Shown: positions 9,310 to 18,559 of the stretch, one piece after another
How positions within the stretch are numbered: position 1 is the first letter of the stretch
How the letters are laid out: every line of letters starts with the position of its first letter
Source of the DNA: Bacillus swezeyi
GTDB taxonomy: Bacteria > Bacillota > Bacilli > Bacillales > Bacillaceae
Assembly (NCBI RefSeq): GCF_001969815.1
Contig: NZ_MRBK01000006.1
Span: forward strand, 186,001 to 250,000
Length of the DNA: 64,000 nucleotides
Reading direction: 5' to 3'
Made by a program: the position numbers and the translations under genes
The notes under the pieces: generated by a model
Told to the model about the DNA's origin: nothing
What the model saw: only the letters and a program-made list of their open reading frames with translations
Database searches by the model: none

Positions 9310-10992
9310 TTGAGAAAAAAGCGCTTAACCTTATGTTTAAAATCGATCATACTATTATTTTTGATCATGGGAACGGCCTTTTCAGCCGCAGTTCCGAACG
9401 CTTTTGGAACAAGCGGGGAAGTGAAGGCAAACAAGCAGGGCCTCAGTTCGCCGGCAGATCTTTTGGAAAACATGAGTCCGGGATGGAACCTTGGCAACAC
9501 GCTTGACGCCGTCCCGACAGAAGGCTCTTGGAACAATCCGCCGGTCAAAGAGCATACGTTTGATGATATTCGAGATGCGGGATTTAGAAGCGTCCGCATT
9601 CCTGTGACATGGGATTCGCACATCGGCAGCGCTCCCGATTATACGATTGACCCCGCTTGGATGAACCGGGTGGAAGAAGTGACGGACTGGGCATTAGAAA
9701 GAAATTTTTACGTCGTATTAAACATTCATCACGATTCTTGGCTTTGGATCAGCCGCATGGGAAACAGCCAGCAGGAGACTTTAGATAAACTGGGGAAAGT
9801 CTGGGGGCAGATTGCCGAGCGTTTTCAACATAAAAGTGAGCGACTGCTGTTTGAAATTGTCAATGAACCGACTGGAATGAGCGCCTATCAATTGAACCTG
9901 CTTAACAGGGAGATGTTGAACATCATCCGTTCGACCGGCGGCAACAATGATCGGCGGCTCGTGATTGTCGGCGGACTTGAAGATAACAAAGATGAATTGC
10001 TCAATTCGTTTGAGCCGCCTGATGATGACCGGATCGTTCTCACCTATCACTACTATTCGCCGTGGGACTATGTGTCAAACTGGTGGGGCCGGACGACTTG
10101 GGGGGCAGCAAAAGAAATCGCAGAGATGGAACAGGACATCAGGCCGGTCTATGAGACCTTTGTAAACAAAGGATACCCGGTCATCATCGGTGAGTACGGC
10201 ACCCTCGGCGCCAATGAAAATCATTCAAAGCGGCTGTATCATGATACGGTTGTCCGTCTCGCCCATAAATATCAAATGATCCCGATGTGGTGGGACAACG
10301 GGAATGACCAGTTTGACCGGATGGCGAGAAAATGGCGCGATCCTGTCGTAAAAGACATGGTCATTCAGGCAGGGCGCGGCGTCCCCAACGCGATCATCCA
10401 ACCGGCGGATCTTTTTATAAAGAAGGGGAAAAGCATTGGCGATCAGACGACAGACATTCAGCAGAACGGAAATACGCTGACCGGCATCTACCGGCAATCT
10501 GAGCAGCTGCAGGAAGGAAGCGACTATACGGTTGCTGATGACGGAAAAACAGTCAAGATCAAAGCATCCTTTCTGAAAAAGCTGATTGCGGGGTCGGAAC
10601 AGCCGGGTACAAAAGCACAGCTCACTTTTACGTTTGATAAAGGTGCAAACCAGGTCATGGATGTCATTCTTTATGATGCGCCAAAGCTTGAAAAAAGCGA
10701 ATTTACAATCAGTCAATCGGCAGTGGACGGCGATCTCAAAATCCCGGCGTCATTAAACGGAACGAAGCTGGCTACTGTTAAAGGAGTCGTCGACTCTACC
10801 GGAAGGCCGGTTCTTGAAGACGTATGGTCATGGACGCCGTATTTAAACTATGACGAAGATTTTTACGAAAAAGACGGAGATCTGTATTTGAGAGAGCGTG
10901 TTTTAAAGTATTTGAAAAGCGATTCCACTTTCACTTTTGAAATGTGGCCGAAAGGCGTCGAGGCAGTCGTGAAAGTAAAAGTAACGCCTTGA
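9310..10992 (+). CDS. celC: Secreted GH5 endoglucanase with X2/Ig-like and CBM46-like C-terminal modules
   Basis: 560 residues from the TTG at 9310, preceded 9 nt by AAAGGAG; an in-frame GTG at 9277 gives a longer form without a ribosome binding site. Signal peptide at about 1-32. The GH5 TIM barrel follows (about 45-370) with the acid glutamate in EIVNEPTG near 185 and the nucleophile in IIGEYGT near 295. Two beta-rich modules follow: an X2/immunoglobulin-like module near 375-465 (starting IIQPADLFIKKGKS) and a C-terminal module rich in tryptophan and aspartate resembling CBM46. This is the tri-modular plan of Bacillus halodurans Cel5B. It should cut beta-1,4-glucan or xyloglucan outside the cell. 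A strong hairpin separates it from celD. Confidence 0.9.
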   Translation: MRKKRLTLCLKSIILLFLIMGTAFSAAVPNAFGTSGEVKANKQGLSSPADLLENMSPGWNLGNTLDAVPTEGSWNNPPVKEHTFDDIRDAGFRSVRIPVTWDSHIGSAPDYTIDPAWMNRVEEVTDWALERNFYVVLNIHHDSWLWISRMGNSQQETLDKLGKVWGQIAERFQHKSERLLFEIVNEPTGMSAYQLNLLNREMLNIIRSTGGNNDRRLVIVGGLEDNKDELLNSFEPPDDDRIVLTYHYYSPWDYVSNWWGRTTWGAAKEIAEMEQDIRPVYETFVNKGYPVIIGEYGTLGANENHSKRLYHDTVVRLAHKYQMIPMWWDNGNDQFDRMARKWRDPVVKDMVIQAGRGVPNAIIQPADLFIKKGKSIGDQTTDIQQNGNTLTGIYRQSEQLQEGSDYTVADDGKTVKIKASFLKKLIAGSEQPGTKAQLTFTFDKGANQVMDVILYDAPKLEKSEFTISQSAVDGDLKIPASLNGTKLATVKGVVDSTGRPVLEDVWSWTPYLNYDEDFYEKDGDLYLRERVLKYLKSDSTFTFEMWPKGVEAVVKVKVTP

Positions 10993-11022
10993 ATCTGAGG
11001 GCTCTACATTTGCCTGGACAAA

Positions 11023-11064
11023 GGACGGCGGCTCATATTCTAAAATGCCGCCGTCCTCTAATAT
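11023..11064 (+). terminator. Strong intercistronic hairpin between celC and celD
   Basis: A perfect 10-bp GC-rich stem GGACGGCGGC / GCCGCCGTCC with a 14-nt loop, followed by TCTAATATTTTC. It could partly terminate transcription before celD or protect the upstream mRNA from 3' exonucleases. Confidence 0.65.
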
Positions 11065-11090
11065 TTTCTTGAAGAAAGCGGGGAAAAGCG

Positions 11091-12287
11091 ATGAGAAAAG
11101 GTTTTTTGAAATGGCTGATGCTGTTTTTGCTGGCGCTCTCCGCCATTCAGTCCGGATACTCCCGGCAGGCATTTGCTGCATCTCCTTTTGTTGAGAAATC
11201 TGGAACGAGATTCGTTTTAAACGGAAAAGACTTTTATTTTGCCGGGACCAATAACTATTATTTTCATTATAAATCTAAAAAAATGGTTGATGATGTGTTT
11301 GCAGATATGAAAGCGATGAATTTGAAAGTGATTCGCATCTGGGGATTTCTCGACGGCCAGCCGCAGGAAAACACCGTGATGCAGCCAAGACCGGGCGAAT
11401 ATGATGAATCAGGCTTTTCAAAGCTTGACTACGCCATTTATAAGGCGGGTCAAACAGGAATCAAACTTGTCATCCCCTTTGTGAACAACTGGGATGATTT
11501 TGGCGGAATGAATCAGTATGTCAGATGGTTTCAGGCGGATGGACATGACACATTTTACACACATCCGGGCATTAAGCAGGCATATAAAGACTATGTGTCC
11601 TATATGCTGAATCGGGTCAACACTTATACAGGCGTCAAGTATAAAGACGATCCTGCGATCATGGCATGGGAGCTCGCCAACGAGCCGAGGGTGCAGTCAG
11701 ACAGGAGCGGAAATACGCTCGTTCAATGGGCTGATGAGATGAGTGCGTTTATCAAATCCATTGACAAAAACCATCTTGTCGCAGTGGGAGATGAAGGGTT
11801 TTATCATATAGAAGGACATCCTGACTGGCAGTATGGCGGGGGAGAAGGCGTTGATTGGAAAAGGCTTGCCGCGCTTCCCCACATTGACTACGGCACATAC
11901 CACCTTTATCCAGACCATTGGGGCAAAACCGCTGAATGGGGGAATCAGTGGATCAAAGACCATATTAACGATGGAAAAGAAATCGGCAAACCCGTTGTTT
12001 TAGAGGAGTACGGCTACCAGGATCAAACAAGGCGGAATGACGTCTATCGAACATGGCTTGATCTCATTGAAAAGCAAGGCGGAGCGGGGAGCCAATTTTG
12101 GATTTTGACCGGCATTCAGGATGACGGCACTCTCTACCCGGATTATGACGGCTTTCGAATCGTTTATCCAAGTTCTGCCGCTTCCGTCATTTCCGAACAC
12201 GCCAAACGGATGAACGAAAAAACGGGCACGTCCCATCAGCAGTGCGCAGGCAAAAGCCTAACTGAACACTGTCATGATTTGCATTAA
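11091..12287 (+). CDS. celD: Secreted GH5 mannan endo-1,4-beta-mannosidase
   Basis: 398 residues. Signal peptide with cleavage near AFA-ASP (about residue 30). GH5 barrel beginning FVLNGKDFYFAGTNNYY, typical of bacterial and fungal GH5 mannanases; acid glutamate in WELANEPR near 193 and nucleophile in LEEYGYQ near 305. It should hydrolyse mannan or glucomannan outside the cell, complementing the three cellulases upstream. The last 20 residues contain two cysteines and do not look like a known module. The ribosome binding site (GCGGGGAAAAGCG) is weaker than that of celA. Mannanase rather than cellulase is favoured by the NNYYFHY and WGFLDGQ segments; substrate specificity is inferred. Confidence 0.88.
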   Translation: MRKGFLKWLMLFLLALSAIQSGYSRQAFAASPFVEKSGTRFVLNGKDFYFAGTNNYYFHYKSKKMVDDVFADMKAMNLKVIRIWGFLDGQPQENTVMQPRPGEYDESGFSKLDYAIYKAGQTGIKLVIPFVNNWDDFGGMNQYVRWFQADGHDTFYTHPGIKQAYKDYVSYMLNRVNTYTGVKYKDDPAIMAWELANEPRVQSDRSGNTLVQWADEMSAFIKSIDKNHLVAVGDEGFYHIEGHPDWQYGGGEGVDWKRLAALPHIDYGTYHLYPDHWGKTAEWGNQWIKDHINDGKEIGKPVVLEEYGYQDQTRRNDVYRTWLDLIEKQGGAGSQFWILTGIQDDGTLYPDYDGFRIVYPSSAASVISEHAKRMNEKTGTSHQQCAGKSLTEHCHDLH

Positions 12288-12337
12288 AAAAATGGTTATG
12301 GTATAGTTTTATTGGAAATGCTAACGATAGCCGAGGC

Positions 12338-12362
12338 GAAGAGTGGGGAAACCCGCTCTTTT
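12338..12362 (+). terminator. Terminator-like hairpin after celD
   Basis: AAGAGTGGG-GAAA-CCCGCTCTT stem with a GNRA-type loop and a short T run. It probably ends the cellulase transcript. Confidence 0.65.
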
Positions 12363-12384
12363 GTATTGAACAGGCAATTTTGTC

Positions 12385-12437
12385 TCGACATGTTCATCGT
12401 TTTTTCTATAATCCCTGCTTATGAAGCAGGGTTTTTA
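12385..12437 (+). promoter_or_regulatory. rimP-nusA operon promoter overlapped by a terminator
   Basis: TCGACA (12385-12390), 16-nt spacer, consensus TATAAT (12407-12412). The -10 box runs directly into an inverted repeat CCCTGCTT-ATG-AAGCAGGG followed by TTTTT (12414-12437). Transcripts starting at this promoter would begin inside the repeat and lack the full stem, whereas read-through from celD would form the terminator. Confidence 0.7.
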
Positions 12438-12479
12438 CGAGAGAGCTGATGAATTGTAGCCTGCACAAGGAGGAAAAGA

Positions 12480-12953
12480 ATGAGTAACAAAGTGATCGAT
12501 ACCGCTAGCGAAATGGTCCAGCCTATACTAGACAATCTTCAGCTTGAACTCGTTGACATCGAATTTGTCAAGGAAGGTCCAAACTGGTTCCTTCGCGTGT
12601 TTATTGATTCTGAAGACGGCGTTGACATCGAAGAATGTGCCAAGGTTAGCGAAGCTCTTAGTGAAAAGCTTGACGAGGCTGATCCAATCAAGCAAAATTA
12701 CTTTCTTGAAGTATCATCTCCCGGAGCTGAACGGCCTTTAAAGAAAGAAGCCGATTTCATGAAAGCGCTCGGAAAAAACGTATATATTAAAACGTATGAA
12801 CCTATTGAAGGCAATAAAGAGTTTGAAGGTAAGCTTTCTGCATTTGACGGTGAAATCGCGGAGATTACAGTCACGATCAAAACACGGCAGAAAAAAATCA
12901 ATATTCCATATGAAAAAATAGCCAAAGCAAGGCTGGCTGTTACGTTCAATTAA
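12480..12953 (+). CDS. rimP: Ribosome maturation factor RimP
   Basis: 157 residues, same size and position as B. subtilis YlxS. RimP binds the 30S subunit and helps late 16S rRNA folding around S12. The N-terminal alpha/beta domain contains [12 protein letters not shown] and [21 protein letters not shown], the middle [13 protein letters not shown] is the family signature, and the C-terminal part is the SH3-like barrel. ATG start with AAGGAGGAAAAGA. First gene of the operon rimP-nusA-ylxR-ylxQ-infB-ylxP-rbfA. Confidence 0.96.
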   Translation: MSNKVIDTASEMVQPILDNLQLELVDIEFVKEGPNWFLRVFIDSEDGVDIEECAKVSEALSEKLDEADPIKQNYFLEVSSPGAERPLKKEADFMKALGKNVYIKTYEPIEGNKEFEGKLSAFDGEIAEITVTIKTRQKKINIPYEKIAKARLAVTFN

Positions 12954-12984
12954 TTTTTGACTGTTTAAGGGGGAAACCATAAAC

Positions 12985-14106
12985 ATGAGTAGTGAGTTGT
13001 TAGATGCCCTGACTGTTCTTGAAAAAGAAAAGGGAATCAGTAAGGACATTATTATTGAAGCGATTGAAGCTGCGCTCATCTCCGCCTACAAGCGGAACTT
13101 TAACCAGGCGCAGAACGTCAGGGTCGACTTGAATCGCGACACCGGTTCAATCCGCGTTTTCGCCCGCAAAGACGTCGTGGATGAAGTCTATGATCCGCGG
13201 CTGGAAATCTCGATTGAAGACGCGAGAAGCATCAACCCGAACTATATTGTCGGAGATGTCGTGGAAATAGAAGTGACACCGAAGGACTTCGGACGCATCG
13301 CCGCCCAGACAGCCAAGCAGGTGGTCACTCAGCGCGTCCGTGAAGCGGAGCGCGGCGTCATCTATTCAGAATTTATCGACCGTGAAGAAGATATCATGAC
13401 AGGTATCGTCCAGCGGATCGACAGTAAGTTCATCTATGTATCTTTGGGCAAAATCGAGGCGCTTCTGCCGGCCTCAGAACAAATGCCAAATGAAGTCTAC
13501 AAACCTCATGACCGAATCAAAGTGTTTATCACAAAAGTGGAAAAAACCACGAAGGGTCCGCAGATTTATGTTTCAAGAACTCATCCAGGCTTATTAAAAC
13601 GGCTCTTTGAAATCGAAGTCCCTGAAATTTACGATGGAACGGTCGAGCTTAAATCTGTGGCGAGAGAAGCGGGAGACCGCTCCAAAATTTCCGTCCGGAC
13701 AGATGATCAAGATATCGATCCGGTCGGTGCCTGCGTCGGACCTAAGGGCCAGCGCGTCCAAGCGATCGTCAATGAACTGAAAGGCGAGAAAATCGACATT
13801 GTTCATTGGTCAAACGATCCGGTGGAATTTGTCGCCAATGCGTTAAGCCCGTCTAAAGTGCTTGATGTCATCGTCAATGAGGAAGACAAGGCGACAACGG
13901 TCGTCGTTCCTGATTACCAGCTTTCACTGGCGATCGGCAAAAGGGGTCAAAATGCCCGCCTAGCGGCAAAGCTGACAAGCTGGAAAATCGATATTAAAAG
14001 CGAAACAGATGCAAGAGAACTTGGTATTTATCCAAGGGAGCTTGAAGAAGAGCCTGAAGAGCTTTTCCTAGAAAGCGAAACTCCAGAATCGGATGAAGAT
14101 GAATAA
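12985..14106 (+). CDS. nusA: Transcription termination/antitermination factor NusA
   Basis: 373 residues (B. subtilis 371). N-terminal RNA polymerase-binding domain 1-125, S1 domain near 135-200 (MTGIVQRIDSKFIYVSLGKIEALLP), then two KH domains with GACVGPKGQRVQAIV near 248 and LAIGKRGQNARLAAKL near 312. The C-terminal acidic repeats of proteobacterial NusA are absent, as usual in Firmicutes; the tail is simply acidic (EEEPEELFLESETPESDEDE). NusA stimulates pausing and intrinsic termination. ATG start with AAGGGGGAAA upstream. Confidence 0.97.
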   Translation: MSSELLDALTVLEKEKGISKDIIIEAIEAALISAYKRNFNQAQNVRVDLNRDTGSIRVFARKDVVDEVYDPRLEISIEDARSINPNYIVGDVVEIEVTPKDFGRIAAQTAKQVVTQRVREAERGVIYSEFIDREEDIMTGIVQRIDSKFIYVSLGKIEALLPASEQMPNEVYKPHDRIKVFITKVEKTTKGPQIYVSRTHPGLLKRLFEIEVPEIYDGTVELKSVAREAGDRSKISVRTDDQDIDPVGACVGPKGQRVQAIVNELKGEKIDIVHWSNDPVEFVANALSPSKVLDVIVNEEDKATTVVVPDYQLSLAIGKRGQNARLAAKLTSWKIDIKSETDARELGIYPRELEEEPEELFLESETPESDEDE

Positions 14107-14119
14107 GAGGTGACCTTTG

Positions 14120-14395
14120 GTGAAAAGCCGAAAGAAGATCCCGCTTAGAAAGTGCGTCGTAACAGGGGAAATGAAGCCTAAAAAGGAGCTTATCCGCGTC
14201 GTCCGTTCGAAAGAAGGGGAAGTTTCCGTAGACCCGACTGGCAAAAAGAACGGCCGGGGAGCTTACCTTACGCTTGAGAAAGACGTCATTTTAACTGCAA
14301 AAAAGAAAAACAGCTTAGCAAATCAGCTTCAAGCACAAATTGATGATCAGATTTTTGATGAATTGCTGGAACTGGCAGAAAAGGAGAACAGATAA
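14120..14395 (+). CDS. rnpM: RnpM/YlxR family RNA-binding protein (RNase P modulator)
   Basis: 91 residues from GTG 14120, the same length as B. subtilis YlxR. AGAGGTG lies 7 nt before this codon, whereas the TTG at 14117 is too close. Conserved YlxR features are PLRKCVVTGEMKPKKELIRVVR and DPTGKKNGRGAYL. The family binds RNA; B. subtilis YlxR has been reported as a modulator of the RNase P ribozyme and as an influence on glucose-responsive expression. Lies between nusA and ylxQ with no terminator, so it is co-transcribed. Confidence 0.9.
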   Translation: MKSRKKIPLRKCVVTGEMKPKKELIRVVRSKEGEVSVDPTGKKNGRGAYLTLEKDVILTAKKKNSLANQLQAQIDDQIFDELLELAEKENR

Positions 14396-14698
14396 ATGTC
14401 GGAGTCAGAATGGTTTTCCTTGCTGGGTCTGGCGAATCGAGCTCGAAAGGTCGTGTCCGGAGAAGACCTGGTTGTGAAAGAAATCAGGCATTCACGCGCA
14501 AAGCTTGTTTTGCTTGCAGACGACGCTTCGGCTAACACGGAGAAAAAAGTAACAGACAAATGCAAACACTACGATGTGCCTGTCAGAAAAATCGCAGATC
14601 GTACGCTGCTGGGCCGTTCAATCGGCAAAGACTCCCGTGTGGTTGTCGCCGTAACTGATCAAGGTTTTGCGAATACGTTGCTCCGAAAGCTCGATTAA
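14396..14698 (+). CDS. ylxQ: L7Ae-family ribosomal/K-turn-binding protein YlxQ
   Basis: 100 residues, starting at the base after the ylxR stop, with the ribosome binding site GAAAAGGAGAA inside ylxR. The L7Ae/L30e/S12e fold is recognisable from [37 protein letters not shown] and the central [14 protein letters not shown]. Members bind kink-turn RNA. The exact target in Bacillus is not firmly known. Part of the nusA operon. Confidence 0.9.
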   Translation: MSESEWFSLLGLANRARKVVSGEDLVVKEIRHSRAKLVLLADDASANTEKKVTDKCKHYDVPVRKIADRTLLGRSIGKDSRVVVAVTDQGFANTLLRKLD

Positions 14699-14717
14699 TT
14701 TTTTTGGGGGTGAACGA

Positions 14718-16898
14718 ATGGCTAAAATGAGAGTTTATGAATATGCAAAAGCCATAAATGTTTCAAGTAAGGATATTATAGCGGCACTAAAAGGTATGAA
14801 TATTGAAGTCAATAACCATATGGCGATGATTGAAGAAAATGCAATCAGACAGCTTGACCAAAAATTCAAAAAAGGCGGCCAGCCTGCCGCAAATAAGCAG
14901 GCCGGAAACAAAAGGAACGCCGATCAAAGCGGCCAAAAACAGCCGCAGCAAGAAGCCGCAAAACAGAATGCCGGAACTAAACCAAACAAAAATCGAGATG
15001 GAAAGAAGAATAACGTGCAGAATACTCAATTTAACAATAAAAACAAAAAGAAAAACAACAACAACAAAAACAACAACAAAAAGAACAAGCGCAATAAAAA
15101 CCATCAGTCTCCGCAGGAGAAACAGTTCAAGCCGAAAAAAGAGCTGCCTGAAAAAATTGAATTTACGAATTCGATGTCGGTCGGTGCTCTTGCTGAAGAG
15201 CTCGGAAAAGAGCCGTCAGAAATCATTAAAAAACTGATGCTGCTCGGCGTCATGGCGACGATCAACCAGGATCTTGACAAAGATACGGTAGAACTGATCG
15301 CTTCAGAATACGGTGTTGAAGTGGAAGAAGTGATCGTCCATGAAGAGACCGAATTTGAAAAATACGAAGAGCCGGATCAAGAGGAAAATCTTGAAATCCG
15401 CCCTCCTGTCGTTACGATCATGGGCCACGTAGACCATGGGAAAACAACGCTTCTCGACAGCATCAGAAAAACGAAAGTTGTTGAAGGTGAAGCGGGAGGC
15501 ATCACACAGCACATCGGCGCTTATCAAATTGAAGAAAACGGGAAGAAAATTACATTCCTCGATACACCGGGGCACGCTGCATTTACAACAATGCGCGCCC
15601 GCGGAGCGGAAGTAACCGATATTACGATTCTCGTTGTAGCGGCAGATGACGGAGTTATGCCTCAAACTGTTGAAGCGATCAACCATGCTAAAGCGGCTGA
15701 GGTGCCGATTATCGTCGCCGTCAACAAAATCGATAAACCGGCGGCCAATCCGGACCGCGTCATGCAAGAACTGACAGAGCACGGCCTTGTTCCTGAAGCA
15801 TGGGGGGGCGAGACGATTTTCGTTCCGCTTTCAGCACTTTCAGGAGAAGGAATCGACGGACTCATTGAAATGATCCTGCTTGTCAGTGAAGTCGAGGAGC
15901 TCAAAGCGAATTCAAACCGCAGAGCGAAAGGAACGGTCATCGAAGCCGAGCTTGATAAAGGAAAAGGTTCTGTGGCGACATTGCTCGTTCAAAACGGAAC
16001 ACTGCAGGTCGGTGATCCGATCGTTGTTGGAAATACATTCGGCCGCGTGCGCGCGATGGTCAACGATCTCGGCAGACGCGTGAAATCAGCTGGCCCGTCA
16101 ACTCCTGTAGAAATTACAGGGCTAAACGAAGTTCCGAATGCAGGGGACCAGTTCCTTGTGTTCAAAGATGAAAAAACAGCCCGTTCAGTCGGAGAAGCGC
16201 GCGCTTCGAAACAGCTCGAAGAACAGCGCAGCGATAAAGCGAAGCTCAGCCTTGACGATTTATTTGAACAGATCAAACAAGGCGATGTCAAAGACATTAA
16301 TCTCGTTGTCAAAGCAGATGTTCAAGGCTCTGCTGAAGCCCTTGCCGCAGCACTGCAAAAAATCGAAGTCGAAGGCGTCAGAGTAAAAATCATTCATACA
16401 GGCGTAGGTGCGATTACCGAATCAGATATTATTTTAGCTTCTGCATCAAATGCAATTGTCATCGGGTTTAATGTCAGACCTGACGGAAATGCTAAGAGTA
16501 CCGCCGAAGCCGAAAATGTGGATATCCGCCTTCACCGTATCATTTATAAAGTCATCGATGAGATTGAAGCGGCCATGAAAGGCATGCTTGATCCCGAGTA
16601 TGAAGAAAAAGTGATCGGAATGGTTGAAGTCCGTCAAACATTCAAAGTCTCCAAAATCGGTACGATTGCCGGAGGCTATGTGACGGAAGGAACGATCACG
16701 CGTGACAGCGGAATCCGCTTAATTCGCGACGGCGTCGTCATCTTTGAAGGAGAAGTTGATGTTCTCAAACGCTTTAAAGACGATGTAAAAGAAGTTTCAC
16801 AAGGGTATGAATGTGGTATCACCATTAAGAAATACAATGACATACGTGAAGGCGACATGATTGAAGCGTATGTTATGCAAGAAATTGAAAGAAAGTGA
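14718..16898 (+). CDS. infB: Translation initiation factor IF-2
   Basis: 726 residues from ATG 14718, preceded by TGGGGGTGAACGA; the frame is open further upstream but overlaps ylxQ without a ribosome binding site. IF2 N-domain [18 protein letters not shown], then an asparagine/lysine/glutamine-rich linker (about 60-150) with poly-Asn/Lys runs, a second IF2 N-domain ([18 protein letters not shown]), the GTPase domain with [14 protein letters not shown] and NKID, then domains II, III and C2, the last ending with [20 protein letters not shown]. It positions initiator tRNA on the 30S subunit. Ten residues longer than B. subtilis IF2, the difference probably lying in the linker. Confidence 0.97.
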   Translation: MAKMRVYEYAKAINVSSKDIIAALKGMNIEVNNHMAMIEENAIRQLDQKFKKGGQPAANKQAGNKRNADQSGQKQPQQEAAKQNAGTKPNKNRDGKKNNVQNTQFNNKNKKKNNNNKNNNKKNKRNKNHQSPQEKQFKPKKELPEKIEFTNSMSVGALAEELGKEPSEIIKKLMLLGVMATINQDLDKDTVELIASEYGVEVEEVIVHEETEFEKYEEPDQEENLEIRPPVVTIMGHVDHGKTTLLDSIRKTKVVEGEAGGITQHIGAYQIEENGKKITFLDTPGHAAFTTMRARGAEVTDITILVVAADDGVMPQTVEAINHAKAAEVPIIVAVNKIDKPAANPDRVMQELTEHGLVPEAWGGETIFVPLSALSGEGIDGLIEMILLVSEVEELKANSNRRAKGTVIEAELDKGKGSVATLLVQNGTLQVGDPIVVGNTFGRVRAMVNDLGRRVKSAGPSTPVEITGLNEVPNAGDQFLVFKDEKTARSVGEARASKQLEEQRSDKAKLSLDDLFEQIKQGDVKDINLVVKADVQGSAEALAAALQKIEVEGVRVKIIHTGVGAITESDIILASASNAIVIGFNVRPDGNAKSTAEAENVDIRLHRIIYKVIDEIEAAMKGMLDPEYEEKVIGMVEVRQTFKVSKIGTIAGGYVTEGTITRDSGIRLIRDGVVIFEGEVDVLKRFKDDVKEVSQGYECGITIKKYNDIREGDMIEAYVMQEIERK

Positions 16899-17173
16899 TC
16901 GGTTTCGTTGAATGCGAGTGCATCATATATGATGCATCATCACTCAAGGAAAAACGGGCGGTGCTGAAGCGGATCATCACAAGAGTCCGCGCGAAGTTTA
17001 ACGTTTCTGTTTCAGAAATTGACTACCAGGATACTTGGCAGCACACAAGCTTCGGAATCGCCGCCGTTTCTTCCTCTCGCGTTCAAACGGAAAAAGAGCT
17101 GCAGCGGGTTCTAGCCTTTATCGACTCTTTTCCGGAAATTGAACGGACGATCACGAGAACAGAGTGGTTTTAA
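16895..17173 (+). CDS. ylxP: DUF503 family protein YlxP
   Basis: 92 residues, same as B. subtilis YlxP. GTG start overlaps the infB stop (GTGA), so it is translationally coupled. Small ferredoxin-like fold protein with the DUF503 signature [13 protein letters not shown] and [15 protein letters not shown]. Location between infB and rbfA suggests a ribosome-related role; no precise function is established to my knowledge. Confidence 0.9.
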   Translation: MIGFVECECIIYDASSLKEKRAVLKRIITRVRAKFNVSVSEIDYQDTWQHTSFGIAAVSSSRVQTEKELQRVLAFIDSFPEIERTITRTEWF

Positions 17174-17191
17174 CGTAGAGGTGGTATGATC

Positions 17192-17542
17192 ATGACGATG
17201 AGAGCTACCCGTGTGGGGGAGCAGATGAAAAAAGAACTTGGCGACATTATCGGAAGAAAGCTGAAAGATCCGAGAATCGGATTTTTAACAGTAACAGATG
17301 TCAGAGTCTCAGGTGACCTGCAAATTGCCAAAGTGTATATTTCCGTTCTTGGCGATGAAAAGAAAAGGGAAGAGACACTGCATGGCTTGGCAAAAGCGAA
17401 GGGCTTCATTCGTTCTGAATTGGGGAATAGAATCAGGCTTCGCAAAACACCTGAAATCCAGTTTGAATTCGATGAATCCATCGATTACGGAAACCGTATC
17501 GAAACATTGATTCACGAGCTGAATTCAAACAAAGAAGAATAA
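17192..17542 (+). CDS. rbfA: Ribosome-binding factor A
   Basis: 116 residues from ATG 17192. An upstream in-frame ATG at 17186 sits only about 2 nt from the AGAGGTGG ribosome binding site, so 17192 is preferred. KH-like fold with [27 protein letters not shown] and the conserved [18 protein letters not shown]. RbfA assists 16S rRNA 5' processing and cold adaptation, working in the same pathway as RimP and IF2 encoded in this operon. Confidence 0.95.
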   Translation: MTMRATRVGEQMKKELGDIIGRKLKDPRIGFLTVTDVRVSGDLQIAKVYISVLGDEKKREETLHGLAKAKGFIRSELGNRIRLRKTPEIQFEFDESIDYGNRIETLIHELNSNKEE

Positions 17543-17613
17543 GAAGCTAATCTAGGATAGGCGGTCGACTGCCTGTCCTTTTTAGCTGACATCAGAAAGG
17601 GGCGAAAAACGGC

Positions 17614-18543
17614 ATGTACAACGGAGTCCTGCTTTTACATAAACCGGTCGGCATGACATCCCATGACTGTGTCATGAAGATCCGCAAACTGTTAAAAACA
17701 AAAAAAGTCGGTCATACAGGGACACTGGACCCTGAAGTGTCAGGTGTTCTTCCCATCTGTATCGGGAGGGCAACCAAAATTGTCGAGTACCTGACTGAAA
17801 AATCAAAAACATATGATGCCGAGATTACCCTCGGCTTTTCAACGACGACAGAGGATCAGACGGGAGAGATCACGGAAAAGACACCTGTCGGCACACCGCC
17901 TGATGAAAAGACCGTTGAGAGCGTCCTCAAAAGTCTTGAAGGAACGATCGAACAAGTCCCGCCGATGTATTCTGCAGTTAAGGTCAACGGAAAAAAACTG
18001 TATGAGTACGCAAGAGCGGGAATCGAGGTTGAAAGACCTAAGCGGACCATCACCATCCATCATATTGAACTGGCCTCAGCGATCAGCCGCGAACATGATA
18101 CGGCCCGCTTCCGGTTTCGCGTGACGTGTTCAAAAGGAACCTATGTCAGGACATTGGCGGTCACGATAGGGCAAAAGCTCGGGCTTCCCGCCCATATGTC
18201 CCACTTGATCAGAACGGCATCAGGCCCATTCTCGCTTGATGAATGTCTGACCTTTGAACAGATTAAAGAATGTATTGAAAACGGCACATTGTCTGAACAG
18301 CTCGTTGCAGTCGAGCGTGCGCTTGATCATTTGCCGAAATGGATAATTAGTGATACATTAGCTAAGAAAGTGGAAAATGGAGCAGTGCTGGAAACACCTG
18401 AGAGCTTTTCTGACTTGACAAGCGATGACCGTCTTGCAGTCTTGACAGAAGCGGGCCGGTGTACAGCCATCTATTATCCGCATCCGACAAAACCCGGCCT
18501 GTTGAAGCCGGCAAAAGTACTTGTGCAAAAAAGCGAACAATAA
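17614..18543 (+). CDS. truB: tRNA pseudouridine(55) synthase TruB
   Basis: 309 residues, same length as the B. subtilis enzyme. Makes pseudouridine 55 in the T loop of tRNA. Catalytic aspartate in GHTGTLDPEVSGV near 38; KSKTYDAEITLGFSTTTEDQTG and GTYVRTLA are family motifs; a C-terminal PUA-like segment follows. ATG with GAAAGGGGCG upstream. It lies 71 nt after rbfA and 16 nt before ribC. Confidence 0.96.
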   Translation: MYNGVLLLHKPVGMTSHDCVMKIRKLLKTKKVGHTGTLDPEVSGVLPICIGRATKIVEYLTEKSKTYDAEITLGFSTTTEDQTGEITEKTPVGTPPDEKTVESVLKSLEGTIEQVPPMYSAVKVNGKKLYEYARAGIEVERPKRTITIHHIELASAISREHDTARFRFRVTCSKGTYVRTLAVTIGQKLGLPAHMSHLIRTASGPFSLDECLTFEQIKECIENGTLSEQLVAVERALDHLPKWIISDTLAKKVENGAVLETPESFSDLTSDDRLAVLTEAGRCTAIYYPHPTKPGLLKPAKVLVQKSEQ

Positions 18544-18559
18544 GAAAAGGTGACCGTTC

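Noticed and set aside
14667-14717. Longer IF2 starting within ylxQ
   Set aside because: No ribosome binding site, and the ATG at 14718 follows a strong one and gives the conserved [11 protein letters not shown] start.
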